DNA from: Baylisascaris procyonis
Lineage: Eukaryota; Nematoda; Chromadorea; Rhabditida; Ascarididae
Assembly: GCA_037389465.1 (NCBI GenBank)
Contig: JAZARR010000230.1
Coordinates: forward strand, 4,141,501 to 4,205,500
Reading direction: 5' to 3'
Length of the DNA stretch: 64,000 bases
Under the pieces are notes generated by a model. It was not told where the DNA came from and searched no databases. It saw only the letters and a program-made list of their open reading frames with translations. This document shows, in pieces, positions 38,229 through 51,726 of the stretch. The number at the start of each line of letters is the position of its first letter. Position 1 is the stretch's first letter. Position numbers and translations under genes: made by a program.

Positions 38229-41200
38229 ATGACGTCATTGCTGTGCAAAACATTTCGGCATCTCTATTCAACTATACAACGAAAAACGATTCGATACGGT
38301 TCATTTCCAGTTTCAGATCCAACTAACATAAGCAAACATTACTGTTTATGAAAGAGTTGCCTCGCATAACATATTGCATTCTTAGCCATCTTATACAAAT
38401 ATTTGCATATGAATATAACTTCTTTGTTCCTCCATAGAAAATTATAGTAGTATTATGGCATATATGATGGATATTAGCATAGACACAACGCGATAAGAAC
38501 AGAATAGGTATTTAAAACTATAAGAAGTCTTTGATTAATCGATAGTAAATTGTATTCCGGAAGTGAACTATTCCCTGTCATTTATCGCATATCACCTTCT
38601 TAGTCGTGATTCAGAGTGAGAATGCGATTTATCTCTTTCAAATTTTTTGAGATAATAATGCACCTAGTTTTAACATGAGATGAGCGGTTGATTATAATTT
38701 TGAATTTGAAAATATGCCAAATGTTGAAAAACTTTTTTTAATGTGTGAAAATTTTCAGTTGGCGAAACACTCGAGAAACATGTGGCAGCTCTTCAGAGCA
38801 TTCCTATGCGAAGGTTTCACCTCTTCTATGACCTTCTAGAAAACCTATTACTACATCAAATCTTAAGAAAAAAATTGAAATCATCAAAAAAATGTGAATT
38901 TTGAAAAAAGTTCTGATGCCGTATTTGATAAAATAATCTAAATTGAGCGACATTGTTTGGTGCACTAACAATTGGAGATTTCAAAATTTCTTCACATCTA
39001 TTTTCGAAAGAACGAATTCTGAGACGAAAGGTGCTCAGTATTTTTGGTGTTGGAGATTCTGTTCATTGGCAAACCTGAAATATTCTTCCGTAAACTCAAT
39101 TTTTCTTGGTGCGTTCAAAGCATTTTCATTGATAACCGCAAGATTCTGAAAAATGACTTTAACCGACAATTAAAAGATCTTCTTTAGCTAGTTTCAAATT
39201 TGTTCTAAGCACAAGTTTCTTTAATCCATTAGCACTTTTTTCTCACAATGGGAAGGGTGAGCGCAGAATGGCACTATTATAGATCGAATGAGAGGGTAGT
39301 GCGTAACTGATATGCTCATTAAAATTCAGACTTTTTGAGCATTTGAGCCGCTGGAAAATTTTTGTTAGAAATCTTTAAATTTCTCTGTTGATGCATTTAA
39401 AATTTCAGCGTTAATTTTTTCAGTGTTGATGTAAGCAAATTGGAGGCACATACAATGGAGGAAAGTCGAGATAGCGCTGTCATTCCTTTGGGCAGTGAAC
39501 CGCGAATACGACTACAATACGTCAACTTTAAAGAACTGGTACGATTCGGAAAACTGCTCGAAGATCTTGATACATTTGCCAGTATGTTTCACTTTGTGAT
39601 CATTGCTAACACTTTAATAATTCAACGTTCTAAAATAATTTAGGAATGAAAATTCATAAATTATTTTATTTTTGTGGCTGTCAACCATATGTGCTGGAAT
39701 TGCGGAATTTGTATGAAATAAAGAGCGTTAAAATAGTTCAACTTCTTTCCGTTGATCTCATTCACCTTGTTTAGGTGCCTCTTTCACAATAAGATTATTT
39801 CAATTTCAGTTTGGCTATCCTATAAACATAATCAAGGAGGTGATCTAATGGGATTTCCTCGACACCATCCTATGATGATCGTTACTGCAGCGGTCGATGA
39901 AATACGTGAGTCATTCAACTGCATTATTTTCTAAAATTCTGCCGAATTCGGTTTTCAATTACGAAATAGAGTAAAATAAATTTTAATATTATGAATTATG
40001 TGTGACGCTTTTTATGCTGAAAATTCAGAACAAATTCTATTCAACATAGCGCACGAAACGACTTATGGAATAGTCTACTGAATTCATCAACGATTCCGTA
40101 TGAAGTGGAATATTTCACTCAACGCTTCAACGGTTTGTTCGTCGTGAAGCTTTATCGTTTCTCAATCGTCTTGAACGTACCGTGCAAAAATGCTGATTAT
40201 CATGTGCTTTATCTAAAAGGCTACGTCGTATATCACTGAATGAATATATATGCTTCATAAATGAAGGGTTTTTGTTTCAAAGCGATAAAAGTGAACAAAA
40301 CGTTGATGAAGTCGGATGTTTCATCACCAATTAACAAGGGAAAATAGTTGAAAGGGTGATGGTTGTTGCTTTCAAGACTGCTTCTTTACGCTTGCTTAGA
40401 TTAGTTGCTTCCTTGCTTTGATTCTTATGCCTATGCCCTAATAGAATTTGTAATTTTTATATTTTGGATGGAATCAATTCATAATATATAAAACAAATAA
40501 TTTTGATCACTAAAATATGTCCAAAATTATACCAAAACATTCGGTAGTAATTTTCAAACAGTATTGATTATCCACTGCGTGGATAACAACACATAGAGGT
40601 TTTCGCGTTGTTCATTAACGCTCTTAGATGAAAATTTCCTATAAAGCAAATAGAAATAATTACTGCAAAAAAAATTCTAGTCTATTAGTTTATCGTTAAT
40701 ATTCGAATCTATATTAGCATGAAATTTATGTTGATGCAATGCGAATATATATTTTTTGTATTATACAGTTAATTAATGAAAAAGTTTCTTTTAGTTGCAA
40801 TGGAAACAATTGTAACGCAAAATGCACTCACAGACCTTATTACAATTAATATCGTTCCATTACCGTTGTTTTATGCAACCAAAAAAGTCCCTTTTATTCC
40901 GTTCTCATCGCTAATGATATCAGTTTTGATAGGGTTAATAGCTCACATCATTGTTGATTATTTCAATGCAAGGGTATTATTGTGCGCGTTTTAGTATTCA
41001 TAAAATGCATCGCATTGTTTCAAATAATGTTGTGCGCTTTTCAGATATCAAAGCAGATTATGATATAGTACCAACATCAGATATTCTAATGGAAGGACAC
41101 GTAAGTTGGGTAGGCAGATCGAGTCTTGAGGTATCGATGCATCTTTCTCAGGAGATACAGGTTAGCGTAGAAACTTTTTTGACGGTACTTTTTCTTGTTT

Positions 41201-44200
41201 GCGATGTAAAAGTTCGCTCATTACCTGAATAACTCCGCTCATTGTGAATGGCCACTTATAATCAACCAACTTCGCTAAGTATTAAGGATTTCTGAATGAC
41301 AGAGGAAGAGCGCGAGATCTTTTGTAAGAGATTATTACTCACTGAGGGAAAGTTGAGATGTCGATGAAAAACAGGGGTGAATTCACTAATAAAGAACTAA
41401 ACCTTTCTGCATTTTCTCAGCAGAGATTGAGAAGATTCATGAAAGTGCAATAAATTTGTGAAATATTCTTCATAATCAGGCATCAGTTGATATAATGTCA
41501 CTATTCGCTTCATTTCGTTTCCCACTCATTGTTCCAGTAGGTTCGATGCATTATTCTTTATTTGCCAACAGTTCTGCTTATCATCAAAAATCCCACGAAG
41601 TTGTGATCCTTTATGGAATATGACAGCAGTCTTTATGGTTCAATCCATCGAAATGTTCGAGCTTCTATTTCCACCTTTTGCACTAAACAAAACGCACTGA
41701 ATCTATCTTTTTCACCCCTAAACTTTTTCATATTAGGAGTGATGTGGAAATTTTAGTCGGTCAGAGTGCTTCTATCGAGCACATCAAATTCAAGTGGTCG
41801 ATAGAGAATGCAATGCTAAAGATAACTTCATTGTGACAATGTTTCATCGTCGATCTCTCTTTTCTGTTCCCTCGATCTCTCTCTCCCTCTTTCTTTCAAA
41901 ACACCCGTAATTATTGCTGAGAATATTCTGTTTGCAAGGTTCTGTCACTTATCAAATATCAACAACTATATATCGTGCCAATAATCACTATCCGATGTTC
42001 TATGCTCTTTTAATTGATTTGCAAATGCTAATAAGTGTTAACTGTGTTCTACTTATTTCTTGTTGTGTTCTTTTTGTTTTTTATGTCACACAATTCAGGG
42101 ACTTCGCACTGACTTCCTATCAGCAAAATTCATCACGGTTTCTCGAGAGCCGAGTGGAGACAGGTCGACGCCAAATGTGCCACTGAAAACAACCTCACCT
42201 GAGGAAGAGAAGATGGTTAGAAAAGGACTAGGTTTGAGCAAAATTTTTAAATAACTTCTCACTTCTATTCAACAATATAAGATTTTCAAGCTGTTACCAT
42301 CAGCTCTGCTACTTACGAGTGGCTGTAAATGACGCATGAAAGTAACGACTTCATCTCTGTAATAATATTATACAAATAGCATATAGTAGTACATTAGCAG
42401 TTTCTTATACATTATATAAAAGTTGCATCCAAGCAAAAGACCATCGAGCTGTTTCTAAATCTTGGAGCCGCAAAAGTGTTCGAAAATTTTTTTTTGGATT
42501 TTTGGAGTAGTTGGCTGCAATATGGGTTGTTTTTGGGGAAAACGATGTATTTATTTTCGCTGTAATAAGACGAAAAATATAAACAGAGATCCAGCATTTC
42601 ATAAAAATTTGTTTGGTTGAAATGTGAATATTTATATCGGATCACATTAAACAAGTTTTGTTTTAGCTGCACGTGAGATCCGTAAATTGAACGAAGAACG
42701 ATCATTGATGAAGACGCCACCGAATGATGAAGAGAGGCACATTCTCCACAATCTATTTCTGCATACTGTCGATCATCGGTTAGTACATCTATTAACAAAT
42801 ATTTATATAAAATATTCTGTTTCTCAGTTCATAATGTTTATTTTATCTCTATCATATGTGAAATGTGGCGACTGTCTATGGTGTTTCATTGCAATGCGGC
42901 TTACCGTATGCTCAATGAGAAGATTACCTCTAAATGTTGTGCAATAAATTTTCAGGAAAGCAATTTTAGTTTTCGGATGAACATAGCATGATATAGTTTA
43001 TTCAAAAATATATCGGTATAGAAATTCTTCGCATCACCATACTCATTTTTTCTTATCGATATGTGTATATCAATTTGAATTGACTCGTGTTTCACCGTTA
43101 AAATTGTTTTCAGAAATCCGTTTTTAATTAAACCTCTGTAAAAAAAAATAGTATTATCCTCGTAATTGAGCATAATTGACCATTGTTCCAATATGCTTTA
43201 TTCTTACTGTTGACAGTTTTTCTGTCTGCTATTGAAATTTCCATATTAAGCATACCGAAAAAATATTTGCCTTAGCTCCGCAGTGATCAGTAATTTAAAT
43301 ATCAATTAGCAAACGTTCATACCGGCTATGAGAACCTTAAATTAAGAAAATCTCTATTTATTCTTACTCGCAATTAAAAATTGCAGTTCATACAGGAGAA
43401 ATCGTTTTTTTTTTTTTGAAATTATGTTCATCGATCACAGTTTGAAATGTGATCAGCAGTAGAATAATCGATGCTTGTATGATTTAAATATTCCCAGAAC
43501 AGCGGATTTTTAGGAGTCATTCGTTCCGACATCGAGTTTTACCGCCAAATCATGTTTGGATTGAAGATGCTAAACTCAAAAATGCGGTACTCTGCTTTCC
43601 AGTCGATCGAAACGTATACAACAAGATATTTGGTGGATATTTGATGCGACTTGCGTTTGAACTGGCATGGTGCAATGCTGCTATGTATGCGTAAGTATTG
43701 CATTGATTCAGTTCCACCTCTTTACAACACAGCACCAATCCATTTGAATGTTTAACGTGAGTCATTTAGTATATCGTAACAAAAGAAGTTTATGTAACAA
43801 GAAATTGCCATGAGAGCTTGTTATCGACTGACTGTGATAAGATGAAACGGAGAGATCTTCATGATCGGAGAAATAAGCTTGTCAACGAAACTAAGGATTT
43901 CAACAAGGAATAAATGCGCCGGTATAAAGGAAAAGTATACCATTTTTTAGAAACAAATGCAAAAGAACTTGGCTTTCTTTGGTTTATTGTTGTGAAGTGA
44001 TTCGGAGTCAAACGATATACATAATATCGTAAGCGTTTATCAATAATGCAAAAACTGAAATTTGAATACCTCTCACCCTGTCGGTATGCTGAATTATGAA
44101 AATTTCTTCTAGCAAAGGACGTGTGAAGATCGCAGCCGTCGATGACATTTTGTTTCGCAAATCGGTGGAGATCGGCTCATTACTTCTATTGTCCAGTCAG

Positions 44201-47084
44201 GTTGTGTTCTGTTTGCCAAGATTTTCATCCAACGAGCTTTAGATCTCCACATTCACCCTATCTGCATGTGTAATGAACGCATCTGCATACGACGCGGAAA
44301 GTGCAGTTGCGTGGATGCGAGTCCATCGAGTGCATTTTGTACTCCTCGATATGCTTTACCTCGCATTCGTGTATTATATACCCCAGGTACTAGTAAACAG
44401 GCGAAAACCGGAACTTCGCGAAGTGATGTTTGTGTGGAATTGGTTCAATTTGCTCGCCAATCTCTCACTACTGCTAAGCGTCACACCGAACTTCTTGAAG
44501 TCATTCTGGCATGGCATTTATGGAAGTGTATGCCTCACACAAGGACTCTACACGACAAGACTAAGTGGACATGCGATGTTCATGTTCCACGTAGGCAAAA
44601 GTTGGGAATTATTGGATACTGTACTTCTAATTCTACGTGGGCGTCCAGTGCTACGTCTTCACGTATTTCATCATGCAAGCACATTGTTGCTGGCATCGTT
44701 CACATATTACGATATTGGTGCAATAGCACGTTGGGGAGTGGTAATGAATATGTGCACGCATATCCTTATGTATGGTTATTTTTGTGCACAGGCCTTTCTA
44801 AGAGAGATGCCAAAACGATTTGCGGCCCTTATAACGTTCCTACAGACAGCACAATTTCTAATCGGTGTTCTTTTGGTATTGATGACACGAAAATATATCC
44901 GTATGGGATTAACGTGCGAAACAAACTCAACTCTACTCGGCATTTATTTCTTCGCATTTGCTACATTCTTCATTTTATTTGCACATTTCTACGTGACAAA
45001 ATTCTATCTTGGAGGCCAACGCAATACAAGAGTGAAAACTTATTAAAAGAATTGGTAAGATTTTGAAATATACTGTAAATTTAATTTCTCAAAATTTCCA
45101 GATAAGAGTCATATCCTTTAAATATTTAGATCTTCATTTAATAACCAAGTCAATGATGGTTAGGCATTTTGTACAGCCGATTTAACGTATCAATTACCAA
45201 GAGTGAACTCGTCATATAATAAATTTCTTGGAAGCAAAGGCCAGTGTTATGATAACGTCCATAAATCCACGAATAGATTTCATGAAAGGTATTGAGATAA
45301 AAAAGAACCTCTCAATAATATTTGCTGATATTTTATCAGTGCCAAATATTCCGTTATTTTTTTACAGTATCCCTCTACCAAAAAAAGTTTCGATAAACGT
45401 TAGGCAGTTGTCGGATGCCCACCGTAAAATTTTGAATCTAGTTGGGCACACTTTTTATATTCCTTTAGGGTATAGAAATTCATGCTCACAGCTGCTTTTT
45501 TTGTTAATAACTGTTATTGCACATCTGGTGGTAAGTTGCACTGCAGATTTATTAGATCGCTAGTAAATATGTGATAAGTATGTAGGGGTTTATTCAAATA
45601 TTGATCCATATTGTGCATTAGGAACATATCCTCTTCTTGCATCTATTTTGATTGCGGTTACTTGTCTAACAGGGGAAGTACTGTTGAAAAAAGAAATTCG
45701 AATTTGAAACTTGACCTTTGTGCAAGCATAAATTCGATATATGTTATAAACACTTGTGTTGAGCTTAGCGGTTTTGTTTTGCAGGTATGCTATACAGTTG
45801 GCAATCGTATGGAATTGAGTGTAAACGCTGAAGTTCTGAATGTCGTTACGAACACACGAGTGGTACGTACAATGTTTTCTTCCTAACGGGCATTTCCTCA
45901 ATGAAGACTTTCTAAAAATACCTCTGGAGAAAGCAATTAAGAGGCGGGGGAATATCCGGAATTGATTATCTAAACACTATCGGGGTATGGATTTCACATT
46001 TCAGAAATATCTGTTTCAACGTGTTTTTTTTTCTCTTTCAGAGTACGAATACCTTCTACTTTATGTTCAAGGCCGAACACGACGTGCCGTCTATCGTCCC
46101 GAGATCTTATGCAGGTGATTCATTCTACAGCAGTTTCCAATTGCTGCCACGATCAGCCAATACTCATGTCCTTCTTTCTGACAGGCTGACCTTTAGTCTT
46201 TTCGTTGTTGCCTTGGGAACCACTTTTGACCAATCAGAATGCAGAGCTCCATCTCTTTCCAAGGGCAAACCGATTTCTCAAGGCCTAGAGTCTTTGCAAG
46301 GGAAGTGGAATAAGTCATGGACAAAATTACTATGAAGCGGATTTTTCGAAGTATTTGAGTTATTTTTGAGAGGTGATAGGATTGCGTTTCTGATACTTTC
46401 AGTGTGCTCGAAAAATAGTTGATAACAACGAAGCAAGAAGCGAAAAAGACGTACAATTCGAATTGAACGGCATTCTGAATATCTTTTTAAAACACTTGTT
46501 TGTCGTTTCGCGCTAACCTTTTGCAGGTATTTATGTAGTTCATTTGTATACTTGTGACGATAACTTATCGACACAGTAGCGAGTTATTTTTCTCCTAATG
46601 AGCATAAATTAATTATCTTCTTTTATGATAAGGGTAAAAGCTATGTTTAAAATCCTCATATGTTTTATTTGCAGAATTCTTTATCGCTATTTCGCTGAGG
46701 ATGAATATAATATAACTGTTTTTATTTCAGGAGTAATAAATTTATTATATATTATAGTAAGATTATCGTTTGTTTTGGAAGGAGAAAGAGAACCGTGGTG
46801 GTAATGCCTAAACCGGGCACAAAACGGAAATAATCTCATGCACACGTTTCGAAGTGCAATAAGACTACAAAAAATATATATGTAACTAGCTATTCTTTTG
46901 GATTCTTGCCCATTCAACCTTTTTCTTTATTTTCATCCGAATCCATAGTACTTGTGAACTTCTATAATTATAGTTGTAAAAATCTTTTTAAGGGACGAAC
47001 ACATGTGACGTTTTCTTTATTTCAGATGGTATGCTATTCGTGAAAGCAAAACGCCATTACGAAAGCTCAGAGAATAGACTATGA
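38229..47084 (+). CDS. ACOT9: Acyl-CoA thioesterase 9 (double HotDog), mitochondrial-type
   Basis: ACOT9 hydrolyses fatty acyl-CoAs to free acid and CoA in the mitochondrion. Twelve exons join in phase: 38229-38298, 38759-38813, 39424-39581, 39810-39905, 41045-41160, 42099-42231, 42667-42778, 43514-43690, 44113-44200, 45785-45862, 46042-46114 and 47026-47084, for 404 residues (human about 439). The N-terminus is basic and rich in Ser/Thr (MTSLLCKTFRHLYSTIQRKT), as expected of a mitochondrial presequence. HotDog 1 carries VRFGKLLEDLDTFA, MIVTAAVDEI and GHVSWVGRSSLEVSM. HotDog 2 carries SFRHRVLPPNHVW, NKIFGGYLMRLAFELAW, AAVDDILFRKSVEIGSLL and FYFMFKAEHDVPSIVPRSY. The usual end (SMLYLDGQRHF in mammals) is matched by GMLFVKAKRHYES. 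Intron 9 contains a complete elongase gene on the same strand. Confidence 0.93.
44273..45046 (+). CDS. Fatty-acid elongase (ELO family), intronless, nested
   Basis: ELO proteins are ER membrane 3-ketoacyl-CoA synthases that catalyse the condensation step of very-long-chain fatty-acid elongation. The 257-residue frame has the family motifs in order: FVWNWFNLL, GKSWELLDTVLLILRGRP (KxxELLDT), the catalytic histidine box HVFHHAS, the MNMCTHILMYGYF block and a C-terminal LQTAQFLIGVLL helix. About six or seven membrane segments are visible. It is slightly short, mainly at the N-terminus. The first ATG follows an in-frame TAG at 44240, so the start is well fixed. The gene lies in ACOT9 intron 9 (44201-45784), on the same strand, with no introns, which suggests retroposition. 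The frame is intact. It ends RVKTY, without a clear KKXX signal. Confidence 0.93.
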   Translation: MNASAYDAESAVAWMRVHRVHFVLLDMLYLAFVYYIPQVLVNRRKPELREVMFVWNWFNLLANLSLLLSVTPNFLKSFWHGIYGSVCLTQGLYTTRLSGHAMFMFHVGKSWELLDTVLLILRGRPVLRLHVFHHASTLLLASFTYYDIGAIARWGVVMNMCTHILMYGYFCAQAFLREMPKRFAALITFLQTAQFLIGVLLVLMTRKYIRMGLTCETNSTLLGIYFFAFATFFILFAHFYVTKFYLGGQRNTRVKTY

Positions 47085-47319
47085 AGCTCAATGTCGTTCT
47101 TTTTATTCACAAATTCTTTACATATTTGCGTGTATCGTACGTTTTTAAAAAATATGCATTTACGACAATTTCAATCAATTTTAACTTTATTCAAAATAAA
47201 AGAACTAGAGACATCTTTTGTTGAGGCAAAAAAATCGATACATTTCTTGAGATTACCTAAAGAGAATAATGCCTACAAGAACAATACCGACTCAAAAGTC
47301 TTAGAGAGCGTTTGTTAGA

Positions 47320-48440
47320 ATAATGCCCAGTCGACGAAAAAGTTTGGCTGGGGAAACGTCTGCAAAGGAAATCGCGAGTTTGTGAACATCTTCGGAGGTC
47401 TTGGAAAACAGAAGAAGCAGCGAGAAAGACAGCAGATAACCGGGGACCGGATGGTGTGGTGATCCTGAGGTTTTGCTTTCACTATTAATAGAAGAGATCT
47501 GCGGACTGATCACATCAGGATGGTGTCCCGAAGTGCCACGTCAATGAGTCCTTAGATATCATTAACAATCGACAAGTGGGTAAGAGCTAGTCTAGTATTC
47601 GGGGTTCGCCGCAATCGCCACGCGGAGAGCCCTCGCGCTAAGATGAATCATAAGTTTTGGACCGCATGGCCCTCCGCGGGAGCCAAAGGCTCCCCTGTCC
47701 GTCGGAGTTACGATTCGTCATTTCAAGTGGCGGGGCCCCCTTCCAAACACTAAAGAAAAGCGTAAGTTTTGATAATAAACTAAAGAAGAACAACTTAATG
47801 ACGCTGCGCCATAGAAACTCCTTTAGATCTTCGTCGAAGCGCACACATCTTTACTGTCATACATGTACGTGCACAAATAGCTGCAGCGCATCACTTCATT
47901 TTTGTTGTTGTGTGTGTACGGTTATGCGGGTGGTGTAGTTGGCGTCGAGGTTATTAGTTGGAGACGCGGCATGAATTATAAACGATAATATGGGGCAGCA
48001 ATGATTTCGATTTACTACCATTTTTTTTTCGAATTTCTCCCGTTTTAATGTTTTTGTGCGGTATATATCCCAGTTTTTCGATCACCGCTCCCCGTTCTGA
48101 TGGAAAGGATTTGTGAAATGGCTTTTTAGCTGTTTTTATACGTTTTTTTCCTACTTTTGCTCAAATTTCGCATATATTCATCCGAGGGTTATTTACAGCT
48201 ATCTGCAATGCAGGTCTAGAGGGGTCTAGCAAAATTCTCTCCAATTCCGGCAAGTCCTTTTTAAAAACTAAACCGCTACCACGTGGAGATCCCTTTAACC
48301 CGACTTCGGCCAAGTAAAGCCGAATATCTAAGAGGTGGGATTCAGACTATCTCTATGCAGTAATGGGTTAGACCCTCCGCTCCGGCCAGCGGCTGGGAAA
48401 GGGGACCGGATCTGACCCTGATCTGAGCTTGAGTACTGCA
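47320..48440. other. GC-rich block with short stem-loops, possibly an inserted element
   Basis: Two patches (about 47320-47760 and 48180-48440) are clearly GC-richer than the flanks and contain many short inverted repeats, for example GGGAGCCAAAGGCTCCC near 47680 and CGGCCAAGTAAAGCCG near 48308. The 11-mer GGGGACCGGAT occurs in both patches (near 47437 and 48399). No open frame is convincing. Structured noncoding RNA, a SINE-like element or the untranslated end of a retroelement are all possible. Confidence 0.4.
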
Positions 48441-48731
48441 TCGATAGATGTTTATTTAGCAATTTTCACGTTCTTTCCATTTTCCCTTCACCATTTTTTC
48501 CTTCCATTAACATATTGCTCAGTTTTTGTTGCAAGGCAGTTCTGTTCTCAAGTGGCGCGCAACCTTTTTTATTTATTGGCCTGCTAATTGTTCCTTTGAC
48601 ACTTTGAGGTCGCATAATTTCCTGGATCTCCGAAATTCCTCAATGAGTACAAATTGGATTTCGGAGAGGGCGAGGGGTAAAAATCGAGAGAATTTTTCTC
48701 TATGCTTTGTTTATAAATGGCGCACTTGCAG

Positions 48732-49322
48732 TAAGAACGGGAATAATTGAGTTGATCTCAGCAAAGAAGTTGCTTGAAAAGGGGAAAGCGCTCAAGGCAA
48801 TTGCCTATTGGAAGGATGAATTAGGTGGTGTGGTTGTTGAAATGCTGCTTATGATTCTTGATCACCTGTAACGGCAGTTACCATATACAATGTGTTCATG
48901 TAATTGGCGTAAAGCATATTATCTCATAAATAATGACGATCGATGGCATAGCTTTCGCCTCATTTTCATCCCGACCAGCAGCAAAATTGTTCGCCTTTTG
49001 ATTAATTAACCACGAGTATATTTTTCAAGAAATTGCCATTTTTTTCTTCCTTTTTTTCTCGTGGAATTTCTTCATTGGAATATTCATTGAAGTTTGAAAA
49101 GTTGTTAGTTAAATACTGAATGGAATGAGTTTCGAATTCCCTTACAGATACTTCCTTCAAATGCAGTTGTTTATCATTTATATCAACTAAATGAATTCAT
49201 TGCAGTTAGTGGTTCTCAATGAAACTGTTACTGTTCGCAGCATATTAGCGCCTCCTAGTTCACCTCGTTTTCTCACACTGATTCCACCAGATGGTCGAAC
49301 TCATAGCACAATGATTCAATAA
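48732..49322 (+). CDS. Tentative exons of an unidentified gene (3' end)
   Basis: Two blocks read like protein. 48732-48867 follows a TTGCAG acceptor and gives an amphipathic helical sequence (LISAKKLLEKGKALKAIAYW, then DELGGVVVEMLLMILDHL) ending at a GTAACG donor or, if unspliced, a TAA. 49206-49322 follows an ATTGCAG acceptor and reads LVVLNETVTVRSILAPPSSP, then RFLTLIPPDGRTHSTMIQ and a stop. They do not join directly in phase, so an exon is missing between them or they belong to different transcripts. I do not recognise the family. Confidence 0.3.
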
Positions 49323-49329
49323 GAGTTGT

Positions 49330-51720
49330 TGTTCATATCAAGGGAAGAGCACTCATTATCAAGTTCCCATAAAAGAACTCTTATTATGGTGTTGTTGTGA
49401 TCGGTATTTGAATATTATATTGATAGAGTATCGTCTGTTGAAAGGAACAGCGATCAAGACCTGAACAATATTAAGGCTAGCGAATTACACGATGCATCCT
49501 TATCTTCATCCTGTTCCAATTTTCAAACTCTTTATGCATTACCCTGCATCACAAAAAAAATCCATGTGATATAACATAAGAATATGTTTCAATTCGGAGT
49601 AAGAAACTCATATTAAAAAAATGCAACGTATGTTCTTCGGCTTAGCGTAACAACTCCAGGATGGGAATTTATAAGCTCATCGACTAAGAACGAAGATCGA
49701 TGAATCCTATTCTTTTTAGCATAGGTATGATTTGATGGAATTTCAAATGCTATCATCTAATTAAAGCGCGTGAAAATTGATGACTGCATCCAATATATGC
49801 TCAGTTGTGATAGAACTTCAGGTTGGCCGAGAATTTGAATGTTCCCTTTCGATTGGCAGTTCTTAGTTTGAAGCAGAAAGCAATTGGCGAGTGAACTGCT
49901 TCTGCTTTGTAAAATTCAGTCACTGCGTTTGCAATGCGTCCTCCTCTTTTCCAGAACAAGCTACTAATTCCCATTTCTATGTGCATTGTGTTTACCTCGC
50001 TCAGCACTGCGATGCTTTGGCGCGTTCATGCGAGTTGAAGATTCGGCATCCTAGCCAGTGAGGTTTGAACCGAGGCAGGTGCGATTCGTTGTACTCTTGT
50101 ACTCCTTCGCGCTATATGCGCGAGTAATGTTGTTTCAAATGTGGTTCTATCTATATCCCAGTTTAGTCAACAGACTGCTGGTGGCTTATCGCAATGGAGA
50201 TTTGGGAACAGCTTGTCTCAATGAGGGGAGGACATTCTATTGCACAGAGCATTGATCCTATGACTTTCATTTAGATTATTCCAAATATCCATTGGAAACA
50301 TTCAGAAAAGCTGCGAAATCCCGTCATATCAGAAGTGTTATCACAGCTATGCGTAAAAAGCGCATAAAGTAAAGGGTTTTCAAGCGACAAGAACATGTTT
50401 TTAATGCACCCACATGTTGCAAGCCTATTAACTATATAGATTGATGTCGTTGAGGCGTTAACGTCTATTTCTTCGAACAGGGTAAACTGTGTTAGTACGG
50501 TTGTCAGCAATCACACCAGTACTTTAATGCTAGTTTCACAGAGAAACATTGGTAATGAGTGCTCTGGCTTCATTGAAAACAACTGCTCATATCGCCGAAT
50601 TTATGCTTCTTTGGAGCTCTTCTGCATTTCTGTGAAAGAAAAAAAAGAGGCAACGTTAGAGGCTTCAACTTTCCTTTATGTGGCAGTGATTTCATCGACA
50701 ACTCATGAACTCCACGAATTCATTTTGTTGATATCAATGATATCAGCTGACACTTGAAAGGGAGGTAGCCCAGCTGGTTAATAACTCGTTTCCTCATAAT
50801 CCTGCTCATGAAAGAATTGTTTGAGTTCAGAGCATTTTTCTTCGAAATTTTTTTTTCTTTTGTTGAAACCAACGAAAAATTCTTTGCAGGAAGAATTCTC
50901 TTCACTTTAATAGTATCTATGATTAGTATGGAACTATGTTTGAAATTTGCATTTTCCTTATAGGAATTATGAATTGCTATTACGTCTGTTCTGAAGCTTA
51001 CGAGCGAGCAAACTTTATGTTGTACAAATAAAATTCTCGATCCGCTTATTTCACATGTGCATCAGAGAATGAAACAGCTAACAAAGTTGCTTCCAGACTT
51101 TTTGATTGTAGTTTGAAGAAAGATTTCTGCTAATTTTGTAACAATTGCAGGTGCAGCTTGATATTGCAAGTTAAACAATGAATGATAGGGATCACCGTAA
51201 CGGCACTGCGAGCAAAATGGTTCAGGTCATTGGTTTCGTTTTCACTTTCCACCTTTGCAAAAGTGCATATAGAAGACGTATGTCTTGCAATTGGCACAAG
51301 TGAGCCTTACGTACAATTGGTATATATATAACAGGTACAGGTGGTGGGATGCAAAGTGATGCATTTTGATGGTTGTATATAGTGTAAATCGTTTTCTATA
51401 TGTGACGGACGAAGAAGCAACGAAAGCATGTTCCGTTTAGCTATTTCATTGGAAAGAACTTACAAATGTTAGAGATTCTTAGTTTCACTACGAAGTTCGA
51501 ATTTGTTTGGCTGTGGGAGTGTCCACTCAAATGATTGGGCCGAAAAAGCTATAGAAGTTTGGTCAGAAGGCAGTGGCTTGGTATTATTCAGTAAGTCATT
51601 CCGTATTCTCGTCTAGGGATACGAATGTATTTGTAGCTATGCAATGTCACGCTGTTTTATGCTACGAGCAAGCAGATTGCGTTGCAGAATTGAATTTGTG
51701 TGATTTAGTAACTGCGATGG
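49330..51720. other. No supported gene
   Basis: AT-rich DNA with no recognisable exon on either strand. Short open frames with hydrophobic content are at chance length. Confidence 0.45.
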
Positions 51721-51726
51721 ATTACA

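Noticed and set aside
44266..45066. A 266-codon open frame overlapping the elongase in another frame
   Set aside because: It is the out-of-frame shadow of the ELO gene; its sequence has no domain and the elongase frame explains the openness.
45228..45563. 111-codon open frame in ACOT9 intron 9 after the elongase
   Set aside because: No recognisable motif; probably chance, and not needed for either ACOT9 or the elongase.
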